This document shows positions 1-8,915 of a DNA stretch of 64,000 nt, piece after piece. The position numbers and the translations under genes are program-made. The notes beneath the pieces are model-generated. The model was not told where the DNA came from, ran no database searches, and saw only the letters and a program-made list of their open reading frames with translations. This stretch comes from Calditrichota bacterium (GTDB lineage: Bacteria; Calditrichota; Calditrichia; RBG-13-44-9; J042), in assembly GCA_013150955.1 (NCBI GenBank), contig JAADJD010000043.1, forward strand, positions 110,450 to 174,449, in the 5' to 3' direction. Numbering within the stretch: the first letter of the stretch is position 1; every line of letters starts with the position of its first letter.

Positions 1-1
1 T

Positions 2-475
2 GCCCTGGGGATTCGGTATGTGGGTGAAGGCGCGGCGCGGTTGCTGGCGGATCACTTTAAGTCCCTGGACAAGTTGATGCAGGCATCGGTGGAGGAAATC
101 GCCCAGATTCCAGGCATTGGCTGGAAGACCGCCAAAAGCGTGTACGATTTCTTCCGGCGCGAAGAAAACCTGAAGGTCATTGAAAAACTGCGCCAGGCAG
201 GGGTGAGCTTCGAAATGGCCGAGGAAAAACCCGCGGAAGTGGACGAGCGGTTTTATCAGAAGACCTTCGTGTTTACCGGAGCCCTCAGCCGCTATTCCCG
301 GGACGAGGCTTCCCGCCTGGTTGAGGAACGGGGGGGCATTGTCAGCAATTCCGTCTCTCGCAAAACCGATTACGTGGTTGTGGGAACCGATCCCGGCTCC
401 AAATTACAGAAGGCCCAGCGCCTGGGCGTTCGGATTCTGACGGAGGAAGAATTCTACCAGATGCTGGGAGAATAA
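2..475 (+). CDS. ligA: NAD-dependent DNA ligase LigA, C-terminal part
   Basis: The 5' end lies outside the window, so this is a partial gene; the reading frame is open from base 2 and ends at TAA 473-475 (157 residues). LigA seals nicks in duplex DNA with NAD+ as AMP donor during replication and repair. Seen here: the last helix-hairpin-helix repeat, beginning ALGIRYVGEGAARLL and continuing to IPGIGWKTAKSV (about residues 1-60), then a BRCT domain from about residue 85 (FVFTGALSRYSRDEA, ending GSKLQKAQRLGVRILTEEEF). HhH followed by BRCT at the C-terminus is the LigA order. The adenylation and OB domains should lie upstream of the window. A GTG at base 20 is inside the conserved HhH motif and is not a start. 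Confidence 0.95.
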   Translation, partial: ALGIRYVGEGAARLLADHFKSLDKLMQASVEEIAQIPGIGWKTAKSVYDFFRREENLKVIEKLRQAGVSFEMAEEKPAEVDERFYQKTFVFTGALSRYSRDEASRLVEERGGIVSNSVSRKTDYVVVGTDPGSKLQKAQRLGVRILTEEEFYQMLGE

Positions 476-612
476 AAGCAATTATTCGGGCGGATGTGTG
501 CTGGGTTACAGCGGGTCTGTTGAAAAATGTTAATTTGATGGGAACCACAGTCTGGTAGTCGAATACATATTAAAATGCTGGATGTGGAAAAAAGAATTTG
601 GAGGAGACTGTT

Positions 613-1944
613 ATGAAGCGTTTCATGCTGTTTGCATTGGTGTTCGGGCTTATTGTGATGGTGGGTTGTTCAAAGGATACGACCGGCCCTGAACAGGAAC
701 CCCCCGTTTTGCCGGAAAATCTGGATCAAAATGTGGTCACCACTCCAACAGATGCGCCTGATCAGGTAAAGTTTTATGGAGGCCCCCTAAATACTTTTCG
801 ACAGAGGTTTCAATTGGTGTTTCAACAGTGGAGAGCTCTGATTCAGACCACGGAAGCGAAATTTGAAGACGGCAAGTGGGTCTGGGAGCAGACTCAGAAT
901 AACTTTACGATTCGGCTGGTGGCCTGGATGGAAGATGACGGTACCCAGAAGTGGGAACTTTATTTTGACGGCACGGATCCCGATACCAAGCTTCAATTCA
1001 ACAATGTAAAGGTCCTGGAGGCGTCCCTCAGTCCAGATGGCAAATCCGGAACATTTAAGGTTTACGATCCGGTAACAAATACCCCGTTGTTTACCTACAG
1101 CTGGACGGTAGCGGATAATGGCACCGTTCAGGCAACTCTGGAAACCAGCAATAACGAACGCATTGAGGTGGTCAATCGTCCGGATGGATCGGGGAGTCTG
1201 GAGGTGTACATTAATGATGTGAAGCGGCTGGAAGCCAGCTGGGATGCCGATGGTAACGGAACCTGGACGGCTTACGATGAGAACGGTCAGCAAATTGGAA
1301 CCGGTAACTGGGGGCCGGGTGGTGTAGCACCGCCCGATGTGTCGACCACCCTGGAGACTGCTGTGGTGGAGGTTCCCGATAATGCCCCATCCAATGTCCG
1401 TGCCATGGGAGCTCCCTATTTTGCATTTCATAATTTGTTTAAGGGATGGCATCAGTGGATGAAAACGGTGATGCTCCAGGGACGGATGGTACACCAGGAT
1501 ACCACCTGGACCTGGGAAGTCAGTGCGAATAACTTGACAATACGGCTGGTGGTTACCGTTGGCCAGGATAGCAGCAAACAATGGGCGCTGTATTTCGATG
1601 GTACCGATGCGAGCGGTAATACCTACAATAACTGGAAGGCCATGGAAGGCTGGATCAGCGCTGATGAGAAAAGCGGCACGCTTACGCTGTATGAGACCAA
1701 TTCCACCAACGTACTGGTCACATACGAGTGGACAATCGATGACCAGGGCAATGTCAGCGCCGAAGTGCAAACCAGTGACGGCTATCGGATCGTGGCCCAG
1801 AAAAACGCGGATGGATCCGGTTTCCTGAAATTCTATCTGAACAACGTCCTTCGGCTGGAAATATACTGGAATGCGGATCGTTCAGGTAACTGGAAGGCAT
1901 ACGATGAAAATGGAAATTTAATTAACCAGGGCAGTTGGGGATAA
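613..1944 (+). CDS. Lipoprotein with two tandem copies of a beta-rich domain
   Basis: Exported lipoprotein of 443 residues. The start at ATG 613 is chosen because GAGGAG at 601-606 is well placed; an in-frame TTG at 598 is less likely. Residues 1-18 form a signal peptide with lipobox VMVG-C19. The mature part is two copies of one domain of about 185 residues. Copy 1 (about 60-240) contains WVWEQTQNNFTIRLV, KWELYFDGTD, SPDGKSGTFKVYD and WTAYDENGQQIG. Copy 2 (about 260-443) contains WTWEVSANNLTIRLV, QWALYFDGTD, ADEKSGTLTLYE and WKAYDENGNLIN. I do not recognise the family. The repeated SG-x-W-x-AYDENG and LEVYIND motifs suggest antiparallel beta strands. It is a single-gene unit closed by a strong terminator. 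Confidence 0.85.
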   Translation: MKRFMLFALVFGLIVMVGCSKDTTGPEQEPPVLPENLDQNVVTTPTDAPDQVKFYGGPLNTFRQRFQLVFQQWRALIQTTEAKFEDGKWVWEQTQNNFTIRLVAWMEDDGTQKWELYFDGTDPDTKLQFNNVKVLEASLSPDGKSGTFKVYDPVTNTPLFTYSWTVADNGTVQATLETSNNERIEVVNRPDGSGSLEVYINDVKRLEASWDADGNGTWTAYDENGQQIGTGNWGPGGVAPPDVSTTLETAVVEVPDNAPSNVRAMGAPYFAFHNLFKGWHQWMKTVMLQGRMVHQDTTWTWEVSANNLTIRLVVTVGQDSSKQWALYFDGTDASGNTYNNWKAMEGWISADEKSGTLTLYETNSTNVLVTYEWTIDDQGNVSAEVQTSDGYRIVAQKNADGSGFLKFYLNNVLRLEIYWNADRSGNWKAYDENGNLINQGSWG

Positions 1945-1967
1945 ACAATTCTCGTTGAACCGTCTGA

Positions 1968-2003
1968 AACGCACCCGTCATTGCGGCGGGTGCGTTTTTT
2001 ATT
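1968..2003 (+). terminator. Rho-independent terminator after the duplicated-domain lipoprotein
   Basis: A perfect 10-bp stem (AACGCACCCG at 1968-1977 with CGGGTGCGTT at 1987-1996) and a 9-nt loop are followed by a run of T at 1995-2000. It lies 24 bases after the stop codon. Confidence 0.9.
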
Positions 2004-2189
2004 TATAATTGAAATCAGGCATTCGATATCCGGAATAGGAACGGCAGGGTGCCGTGTTTCCCACAGGTTCAGGAAACGCGCGTTTTTTGGGACGGGACGG
2101 ATCATTCTACCTGTTACGCAGGATTTAAGGCTGGCTGGATGGGGGAGGGAGCCTTGAAACAGAAGTGGGACAAACGTGGAGGGTAAAGG

Positions 2190-3521
2190 ATGAAGGGTGT
2201 GATTGGAATCCGGAAAGAGACGAAGGATGTTACCGAACGCCGGGCCCCCCTGACGCCTCATCAGGTGAAGCAATTGATTGAATCCCACGGAGTGCACGTG
2301 GTGGTGGAACCGGCAGAAAATCGGTTGTTTCGTGAATCGGAGTATCAGGCAGTGGGTGCCGAGATTTCGACCGATCTGACAAAATGCAACATCATTTTCG
2401 GTGTTAAAGAAATTCCCGTTCCCGACCTGCGACCACGACAGGTTTATTGTTTCTTTTCCCATACTATTAAGGGGCAACCCTACAACATGCCCATGTTGAA
2501 ACGGATACTGGAATTTGAGGATACCCTGCTGGATTACGAACTGGTGGTAGACAAACAGGGAAAGCGGCTGATTTATTTCAGTGATTTTGCCGGATATGCT
2601 GGTATGATTGATACCCTGTGGGTCCTGGGGCAACGTTTATTGTGGGAAGGCATCGACACGCCTTTCCGTCACATCCGCCAGGCGATCGAGTACGGCAGTC
2701 TGGAAGCCGCCCGGAAGGCCATCCGGCAGGTGGCCCGGCAAATTTCTCGGGAGGGTTTTCCCCCGGCAATCGTTCCGCTGGTGGTTGGGTTTACTGGAAG
2801 AGGGCACGTATCCCAGGGTGCACAATCCATTTTTGATCTCCTTCCTCACCAGGAAATTTCTCCAGAGGATTTGCCGGGATTTCTCGAAAAAGGGATGTTT
2901 TCTCGCCATTGTCTGTACAAAGTGCGGTTCTTAAAGGAGCATCTTTACGAACCCATCGATCCCAATCTCCCCTTCGATGCCACCCAGCTGATGGCTCATC
3001 CCGAACAATATTGCAGTCGATTTGAGCGGTTCGTTCCCTATTTAACCGTATTGGTGAATGGGATTTATTGGGAACCGCGGTTCCCCCACATTTTAACCAG
3101 GTCTTTTTTACGGGAATTGTTTCAACAGGCATCGCCACGGCTGCGGGTAATTGGGGACATCACCTGCGATGTGGATGGGTCTCTGGAAACCACAGTCAAG
3201 GCGACCAATTCGTTAAACCCGGTGTATGTGTATGATCCGGTTCAGGATACGGTTCGGGATGGATTTGAAGGACGAGGCGTTGTGGTTCTGGCGGTGGATA
3301 AATTGCCAACCGAACTGCCCCGGGAGGCCTCCGAGTCGTTTGGGGAGGCCTTGTTGCCGTTTGTTCCTCAGCTGGCAGTGACCGATTTTTCCAGACCTTA
3401 CTCACAACTGGACTTGCCGCTCCCTTTTCAAAAGGCGGTAATTGCCCATCAGGGGAAATTAACCCCGGATTTTCAGTATCTGAAAAAATATTTGGACCGG
3501 ATTGAAGAGACATCTGAATGA
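2190..3521 (+). CDS. Lysine-ketoglutarate reductase (saccharopine-forming half of the saccharopine pathway)
   Basis: Predicted to condense L-lysine with 2-oxoglutarate using NADPH to give saccharopine, the first step of lysine breakdown; cytoplasmic. At 443 residues it matches the N-terminal LKR half of eukaryotic AASS. Seen: an AlaDh/PNT-type N-terminus (MKGVIGIRKETKDVTERRAPL), then FFSHTIKGQPYNMPMLKRI, LLDYELVVDKQGKRLIYF, FTGRGHVSQGAQSIFDLLP, LVNGIYWEPRFPHILTR, IGDITCDVDGSLETT and LPTELPREASESFGEALLPF, all in the AASS order. The start has GGAGG at 2178-2182. The next plus-strand gene at 4013 encodes the matching saccharopine dehydrogenase half, so the two probably act in series, though a 165-bp repeat element and about 490 bp separate them. 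Confidence 0.88.
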   Translation: MKGVIGIRKETKDVTERRAPLTPHQVKQLIESHGVHVVVEPAENRLFRESEYQAVGAEISTDLTKCNIIFGVKEIPVPDLRPRQVYCFFSHTIKGQPYNMPMLKRILEFEDTLLDYELVVDKQGKRLIYFSDFAGYAGMIDTLWVLGQRLLWEGIDTPFRHIRQAIEYGSLEAARKAIRQVARQISREGFPPAIVPLVVGFTGRGHVSQGAQSIFDLLPHQEISPEDLPGFLEKGMFSRHCLYKVRFLKEHLYEPIDPNLPFDATQLMAHPEQYCSRFERFVPYLTVLVNGIYWEPRFPHILTRSFLRELFQQASPRLRVIGDITCDVDGSLETTVKATNSLNPVYVYDPVQDTVRDGFEGRGVVVLAVDKLPTELPREASESFGEALLPFVPQLAVTDFSRPYSQLDLPLPFQKAVIAHQGKLTPDFQYLKKYLDRIEETSE

Positions 3522-4012
3522 TTCCAATTGATGTATAAACCCAAATAATGCGTTGAACCACGAATCACGCGAATGAAGTCAAAAAATATCTGCAAAATCG
3601 CGAATAGATCCCGGAACACATTTTCATCCAGATTTCATAAAATGGATTTTATTATTTTTATTTGTTTTAAATCGTGTCATTCGTAGGCTATTGCATAATC
3701 TGGGATAAAAACCGATCTTTTACAAAGCGTAAAACGGCATCTGAAGAACACGTTTTTGCGTTTGTTTTTTCGCAAAGACAGTCATATCGCCTTGAGGTGG
3801 GGGAGCACCCTTCTTGTTGGGGAGATGTGGCCACCAGGAAAAATTTGGCAACGAGTGGCAAATTTTTCCCAAATTTGAAAATGGCTTGATTTCTTTAAAG
3901 GATCTCGCATAGATTTGAGGCCGTCCGGGCAGGGGGATCTATGACAGAATTCCACGGAAATCTCCGTTCGTAATCAAAGGATCTTTAATTTTAGCTGGAT
4001 AAGGAGGTTCAC
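3522..4012. other. Intergenic stretch between the two lysine-catabolic genes
   Basis: 491 bp without a convincing gene. Bases 3540-3704 are a 165-bp repeat element. The remaining 300 bp (3710-4012) carry only the ribosome binding site of the next gene (AAGGAGG at 4002-4008). The open frame at 3674-3889 starts inside the repeat, lacks a ribosome site and resembles nothing I know. No terminator was seen, so readthrough from LKR into SDH remains possible. Confidence 0.6.
3540..3704 (+). mobile_element. 165-bp MITE-like element, copy A
   Basis: Runs from CCCAAATAATGCG to GCATAATCTGGG and is flanked by ATAAA on both sides (3535-3539 and 3705-3709). The two ends are imperfect inverted repeats, each with a sub-terminal ACGAAT..CACGAAT motif. 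No coding capacity. It sits 18 bases after the LKR stop codon, between LKR and SDH. Confidence 0.75.
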
Positions 4013-5335
4013 ATGAAAAATGTGGTGATTTTGGGTGCCGGTCGGGTGGCCAAACCCATGGTAGATTATTTATTAAAATTCCCGGATTATCGGGTTATTC
4101 TGGCGTCGCGTACGGTTTCCAAAGCCGAAAAGCTGATCCATCACCATTCGCATGCCGAGGCTCTTCCGCTGGACATTCAAAATGAAACCGAACTGGATCG
4201 ATTGGTGGAGCGGGCAGACCTGGTGGTCAGTTTGCTCCCTTACACCTATCACGAAAAATTTGCTCGCCTGTGTTTGACCCATCAAAAACCTTTTATCACC
4301 ACCTCTTATCTATCGGAACCCATTCGGCAGATGGATGCCAAGGCGCGGGAACGCGGGGTAATCATCCTCATGGAGATTGGTCTCGATCCGGGAATTGATC
4401 ACATGTCTGCAAAAAAGATCATTGATCAGGTGCACGCGGATGGGGGGAAGGTGGTAGCATTCCGATCGTATTGCGGAGGTATTCCTGCGCCAGAAGCCAA
4501 TACCAATCCACTGGGCTACAAATTTTCGTGGAGTCCCCGGGGTGTTTTGATGGCCGGACGAAACGGCGCCCGCTTTCTGGAAAATGGTAAGATTGTTGAG
4601 ATTCCGGGTGAAGATTTATTTCATCATCACTGGAATATCCAGATCGATGGATTTGAGCTGGAAGTGTACACCAATCGGGATTCTTTGACTTACATCGACC
4701 TGTATCAGATTCCAGAAGTTCAGACCATGTTTCGGGGCACGCTGCGATATCCCGGATGGAGCGAGGTTCTGGGTGCATTAAGTCAGCTGGGGCTGCTTTC
4801 GGAAACGAAATTTGAAGGTGTTAAACAGTTGCCTTATGCAGCAATTCTTAGGCAAATGCTGGGCATTCCGGAATCGGAGGATTTGAAGGCGGCAATAGCG
4901 CGGCGTTTAAAAAGAACGATCGATGATCCTTTGCTGAAAAAGCTGGAGTGGCTGGGATTTTTTGAAGAGACGCCTTTCCCGGATGATTCCACAACTCCGA
5001 TCGATTTTCTGACCCATTTGATGCTGGAGCGGATGCAATACGAGCCGGGGGAACGTGACCTGGTGGTGCTGTTTCATGATTTTCGTGCGGAATATCCCGA
5101 TCGGGTGGAGCGAATTACCTCCACGTTGATTGAGTATGGTCAACCCGACGGAGATACGGCCATGGCGCGTACGGTTTCGCTCCCGGCAGCCATTGCGGCC
5201 CGGCTCATCCTGGAAGGAAAGTTCCAGCATCCGGGCGTTCACATCCCTGTCCTCCCCGATCTGTATGTGCCGGTGCTGGAGGAGCTGGAAGCCCTGGGAA
5301 TTCATTGCAGAGAAAAACGGGAAGTTTTGTCCTGA
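4013..5335 (+). CDS. Saccharopine dehydrogenase, glutamate-forming (SDH half of the saccharopine pathway)
   Basis: Predicted to oxidise saccharopine to glutamate and 2-aminoadipate semialdehyde. It is 440 residues with a Rossmann N-terminus (VVILGAGRVAKPMVDYLL, residues 4-21) and conserved SDH blocks: LVVSLLPYTYHEKFARLC, LMEIGLDPGIDHMSAKKII, YCGGIPAPEANTNPLGYKF, SWSPRGVLMAGRN and FRGTLRYPGWSEVLGAL. These follow the C-terminal half of human AASS and the yeast Lys9 family. It has a near-perfect ribosome site (AAGGAGG, 4002-4008). Together with the upstream LKR gene it gives the complete two-step route, carried as two polypeptides rather than the fused enzyme of animals and plants. No aminoadipate semialdehyde dehydrogenase gene is visible in the window. 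Confidence 0.9.
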   Translation: MKNVVILGAGRVAKPMVDYLLKFPDYRVILASRTVSKAEKLIHHHSHAEALPLDIQNETELDRLVERADLVVSLLPYTYHEKFARLCLTHQKPFITTSYLSEPIRQMDAKARERGVIILMEIGLDPGIDHMSAKKIIDQVHADGGKVVAFRSYCGGIPAPEANTNPLGYKFSWSPRGVLMAGRNGARFLENGKIVEIPGEDLFHHHWNIQIDGFELEVYTNRDSLTYIDLYQIPEVQTMFRGTLRYPGWSEVLGALSQLGLLSETKFEGVKQLPYAAILRQMLGIPESEDLKAAIARRLKRTIDDPLLKKLEWLGFFEETPFPDDSTTPIDFLTHLMLERMQYEPGERDLVVLFHDFRAEYPDRVERITSTLIEYGQPDGDTAMARTVSLPAAIAARLILEGKFQHPGVHIPVLPDLYVPVLEELEALGIHCREKREVLS

Positions 5336-5919
5336 GCGTACAGGCGATCCAACCCGCAGCTGAAAAATCTGTGATGGATCGCCTTCCAGAAAAATACAGG
5401 CCTCTCCAGGCTGTTCGTATCAGGAAGTGCCGCAGGTGTCTGACCCGTCTTTCCGTTTTTTCCCCTGGGGCATACACATTCAACTGACATGGCCCGGCGA
5501 AGAAGTATGGAAACGTGCTGGTCTGTGAACTTCTGTTCCTGCCGTCAGGCTCCGAAGCTACCGGACTGGGGCCAACTCCTTCCCCAAAATGGGCCTTGTG
5601 TTAGAAAAGTCACTCAAAAAATGAATCCTGCCCGATTAAAATTTATCTTCTTTTAAGAATATTTCTTGAAGAATATGAATTGTCTTTTGGTAAACATACT
5701 GTTTTCCTGCCATGACAAGCGATTTTCCTGCTGCCGAAGAATTCGGTGAAGGAGTGGGTTCAGCCGGGTTTGTGAAATTGGAACCAGAATTTGAATTTAT
5801 ACAAAAAAATAAAATTTTAGTCTTGAAAATAAAATCTTAGCGGTTTATCTTAAATTGCGGCCATTTATAAATTGGCCTGGAGGTAATTAAATATTTCACT
5901 CAAAAACGTAGGAGGTTCT
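5336..5919. other. Intergenic region upstream of the TonB-dependent receptor
   Basis: 584 bp with no convincing gene. It holds an inverted repeat just after the SDH stop (GGCGATCCA 5343-5351 with TGGATCGCC 5375-5383; no T-run, so a weak terminator at best), then an A+T-rich stretch from about 5620, and the promoter-like site at 5823-5851. Nothing else was recognised. Confidence 0.5.
5823..5851 (+). promoter_or_regulatory. Sigma-70-like promoter of the TonB receptor gene
   Basis: TTGAAA (5823-5828) and TATCTT (5846-5851) are separated by 17 bp, in an A+T-rich context 69 bases before the start codon. Sequence match only. Confidence 0.5.
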
Positions 5920-8802
5920 ATGTGGGTTGTTACATGCCGTGGGGGCATCCGTCGGTTTTTTAGCAGGATACTGGTCTTACTGTTAATGAGCGCCCTGACG
6001 TTATGGGCGCAGGAGAAGGGGAAAATCAGGGGGGTGGTTATTGATAAAGGAACCGGGGAGCCATTGCCAGCAGCAAACATTGTGCTGGTCGGCACCCTTC
6101 ACGGTACCACAACGGATGTGGATGGAACATTCATCCTTGATGTGGATCCCGGCGATTACACTGTCCGGGTTTCTTATCTGGGGTACGAGACCCTGGAGAA
6201 AGAAGTGAGCGTGGGGCCGGGTGAAACGGTGACCGTGAATTTTGAAGTGGCGGAGAGCGTGGCCGAATTTGGCGAAACCATTGTGGTCATCGGTTCGCGT
6301 GCGGAACGAACGGCCGTGGAAACGCCGGTGCCCGTGGACGTGATTCCGGAAGTGGAAATCCGCGAATCGCCACAATACGAGCTGAACCAGGTGCTGCGCG
6401 ATGTGATTCCCTCCTATAATGCTTCCCATCAAACCATCGCCGATGGAACGGACCACATCAATCCGGCCAGTTTACGCGGTCTGGGTCCGGACCAGGTGCT
6501 GGTGTTGATTAACGGGAAGCGGCGTCATCCCAGCGCTCTGGTGCACGTGAACGGTACGTTTGGTCGGGGTACGGTGGGAATTGACCTGAATGCCATACCC
6601 AAATCGGCCATCGAGCGCGTGGAAGTGCTGCGCGATGGGGCCTCGGCCCAGTACGGTTCCGACGCCATTGCCGGTGTGATCAACATTGTGTTGAAGGAAA
6701 CGACTGGCAAGATCAACATCAACGCCATGGCTGGCGCCAACAATTTCCTGTTTCAGCGAAGCATCCAGCTTTCCCCGGAAATTCAAAAAATTCGGACGTC
6801 CAATGGCCTGCCGCCCAACGTGAAGTTTGATGACATTGATGGCCAGACCTACAGCTTTGATGTGAACTACGGCTTCCGCATTGGTAGCAATGGATTCTTC
6901 AACATCACCGGCGAATATCTGCAGCGGGGTCGAACCAATCGGTCCACCACCTGGACGGGGAAGATTTTTAATGATCTCGATTCGACGATTACTGTCTTCC
7001 GCGATGGACGCACATGGAAATTTCTGCCGGACGATCAGGAACTGCAAAGACGCGGTCTGACCCGCGATGATTTTTCCATGAAAACCGGTCAATCCGAAGC
7101 ACGCATGGGCGCTCTGTTTTACAACACCCGAATTCCTTTGAGTGATAACGGCGAATTTTATTCCTTTGGTGGATTGACCTACCGGGATGGTGTTGCCACC
7201 GGCTTTTATCGATTGCCCTATGAAGAGGCAAAAGTTAACCTACATGTTTATCCCAATGGATTTCTGCCGGAAATTCATACCAAGATTCGCGACTATTCCG
7301 CCGCATTTGGCCTGAAGGGTATCCATAAGGGCTGGATCGTGGATGGTAGCCTGACGCTGGGGGGCAATTCCTTCACGTTCAATATTGAAAATTCGATTAA
7401 TGCGTCCATCGGGGAGTCCAGCCCGCTGTCTTTCGATGCCGGGACCCTGCGGTTCCGCCAGATGGTCGGAAATCTGGACTTTCTGCGAAGCATTGACACT
7501 GGCGGTAAGGTGAAATCGCTGTCCGTGGCATTTGGTGCAGAAGTTCGGGTAGAAAACTATCGCATTGAGGCCGGTCAGTTCGAATCGTATTCACTGGGTA
7601 ATGGCGGCGACCGACCGGGAATTGATTTTGATACCACCTCCACCGGTGATCCCAAGAATCCGGGATCGCAGGTGTTTCCGGGATTCCAGCCCTCCAATGA
7701 AGTGGATCGCTATCGCAGCAGTATCGGGATGTATGCAGAAGTGGAAAGCGATGTCACCGATCAGTTCATGATCAGCGCCGCCGGTCGTTTTGAAAATTAC
7801 AGCGATTTTGGTAGCACCCTGAATGGAAAGCTGGCTGCCCGTTTCAAGGTGGCGCCGCAACTGGCAATCCGCGGTGCGGTGAGTACCGGTTTCCGGGCTC
7901 CATCTCTGCATCAAATCTGGTTCAATAACGTCAGTATTCAGTTTGTTTTTGATGCCAACAACAATTTGGTGCCCGCCCGTGTTCTGAGTGCCAGTAATAA
8001 AGATCCGGTCACCCGTGCATTTGGTGTACCCGATCTGAAGGAAGAAACCTCGGTAAACTTCAGTGCCGGTTTCACCGCGCGTCCAATGGAGAATTTTTCC
8101 ATTACCGCAGATGTGTATTACATTACCATCAACGATCGTATTGTGTTGACCAGCCGGTTTACCAATGCGGATTCCATCGTGGCACAGATTTTGAAACCTT
8201 TTGAAAAGGCTGGAGTGAACCAGGCACAGTTCTTTGCCAATGCGGTGGATACCCGAACCCGGGGATTGGACATCGTGATGGCATACAATACCCGATTGGG
8301 ACCGGGACGCCTGTATGCGACCGCATCGGCAAACTTTACCAAAACCGAAGTGCTGCGCACCAACGTACCGCTGAAGATGGCCAGGATTTTTGCGAACGGT
8401 GATATTGAAAAAGTGAAGAATACCCTGTTCAACCGGGAAGAACGCAACCGTCTGGAAGATGCGCTGCCTCAGCAAAAAGGTGCATTTACCCTGCGTTACA
8501 GCATGGGGCGTATCACGGCCATGCTGCGCAGCAATTATTACGGAAAAATCTATTATAAACCGACCAATCCCGATAATGACGAAGTCTTTAGTGCCAAGGT
8601 TCTGTTCGACGTGGACTTTGCCTATGAAGTGATGGAAGGTCTGCGGGTGTCCATCGGGGCTAACAATGTGCTGAATACCTTCCCCGATCCTCACACCAAA
8701 GCATCCAATTACAACAATGGTCGGTTCGTTTTCAGCCGCCGGGTCACCCAGTACGGGATGAACGGTGGATTCTACTATATCCGCACCTCTTTGACCCTCT
8801 AA
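5920..8802 (+). CDS. TonB-dependent outer-membrane receptor with N-terminal carboxypeptidase-regulatory-like domain
   Basis: 960 residues. Signal peptide to about residue 30 (LLLMSALTLWAQ). Residues about 34-115 form a CarboxypepD_reg-like beta sandwich (GVVIDKGTGEPLPAANIVL, GTTTDVDGTFILDV, YTVRVSYLGYE), an N-terminal extension common in FCB SusC-like and siderophore-type receptors. The plug domain follows (LNQVLRDVIPSYN, SLRGLGPDQVLVLINGKR, IERVEVLRDGASAQYGSDAI, AGVINIVLKE). The rest is the 22-strand barrel, ending in strand-like RVTQYGMNGGFYYIRTSLTL. It should import a ligand across the outer membrane with TonB-ExbBD. The substrate cannot be read from sequence: no SusD partner is adjacent, and the flanking genes are metabolic. 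AGGAGG lies just before the ATG. It is a monocistronic unit with its own promoter and terminator. Confidence 0.93.
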   Translation: MWVVTCRGGIRRFFSRILVLLLMSALTLWAQEKGKIRGVVIDKGTGEPLPAANIVLVGTLHGTTTDVDGTFILDVDPGDYTVRVSYLGYETLEKEVSVGPGETVTVNFEVAESVAEFGETIVVIGSRAERTAVETPVPVDVIPEVEIRESPQYELNQVLRDVIPSYNASHQTIADGTDHINPASLRGLGPDQVLVLINGKRRHPSALVHVNGTFGRGTVGIDLNAIPKSAIERVEVLRDGASAQYGSDAIAGVINIVLKETTGKININAMAGANNFLFQRSIQLSPEIQKIRTSNGLPPNVKFDDIDGQTYSFDVNYGFRIGSNGFFNITGEYLQRGRTNRSTTWTGKIFNDLDSTITVFRDGRTWKFLPDDQELQRRGLTRDDFSMKTGQSEARMGALFYNTRIPLSDNGEFYSFGGLTYRDGVATGFYRLPYEEAKVNLHVYPNGFLPEIHTKIRDYSAAFGLKGIHKGWIVDGSLTLGGNSFTFNIENSINASIGESSPLSFDAGTLRFRQMVGNLDFLRSIDTGGKVKSLSVAFGAEVRVENYRIEAGQFESYSLGNGGDRPGIDFDTTSTGDPKNPGSQVFPGFQPSNEVDRYRSSIGMYAEVESDVTDQFMISAAGRFENYSDFGSTLNGKLAARFKVAPQLAIRGAVSTGFRAPSLHQIWFNNVSIQFVFDANNNLVPARVLSASNKDPVTRAFGVPDLKEETSVNFSAGFTARPMENFSITADVYYITINDRIVLTSRFTNADSIVAQILKPFEKAGVNQAQFFANAVDTRTRGLDIVMAYNTRLGPGRLYATASANFTKTEVLRTNVPLKMARIFANGDIEKVKNTLFNREERNRLEDALPQQKGAFTLRYSMGRITAMLRSNYYGKIYYKPTNPDNDEVFSAKVLFDVDFAYEVMEGLRVSIGANNVLNTFPDPHTKASNYNNGRFVFSRRVTQYGMNGGFYYIRTSLTL

Positions 8803-8825
8803 TGGATTGCAGTAGCGGATAAATG

Positions 8826-8862
8826 AAAGCCCCGCTGTCGAGAGATAGCGGGGCTTTGTTTT
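8826..8862 (+). terminator. Terminator after the TonB receptor gene
   Basis: An 11-bp perfect stem AAAGCCCCGCT (8826-8836) / AGCGGGGCTTT (8847-8857) is followed by TTTGTTTT. It lies between convergent genes, and its left A-run would let it also serve the minus-strand aminotransferase gene. Confidence 0.9.
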
Positions 8863-8915
8863 CTACGGGCTTTTTCTGACAAAGGACGCCCGGTCCGATC
8901 GGCTATCGATTCAGG

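Noticed and set aside
7591..8694. Minus-strand open frame of 367 codons inside the TonB receptor gene
   Set aside because: The sense strand encodes conserved receptor motifs throughout; the antisense frame has His/Ile-rich shadow composition and no motif.
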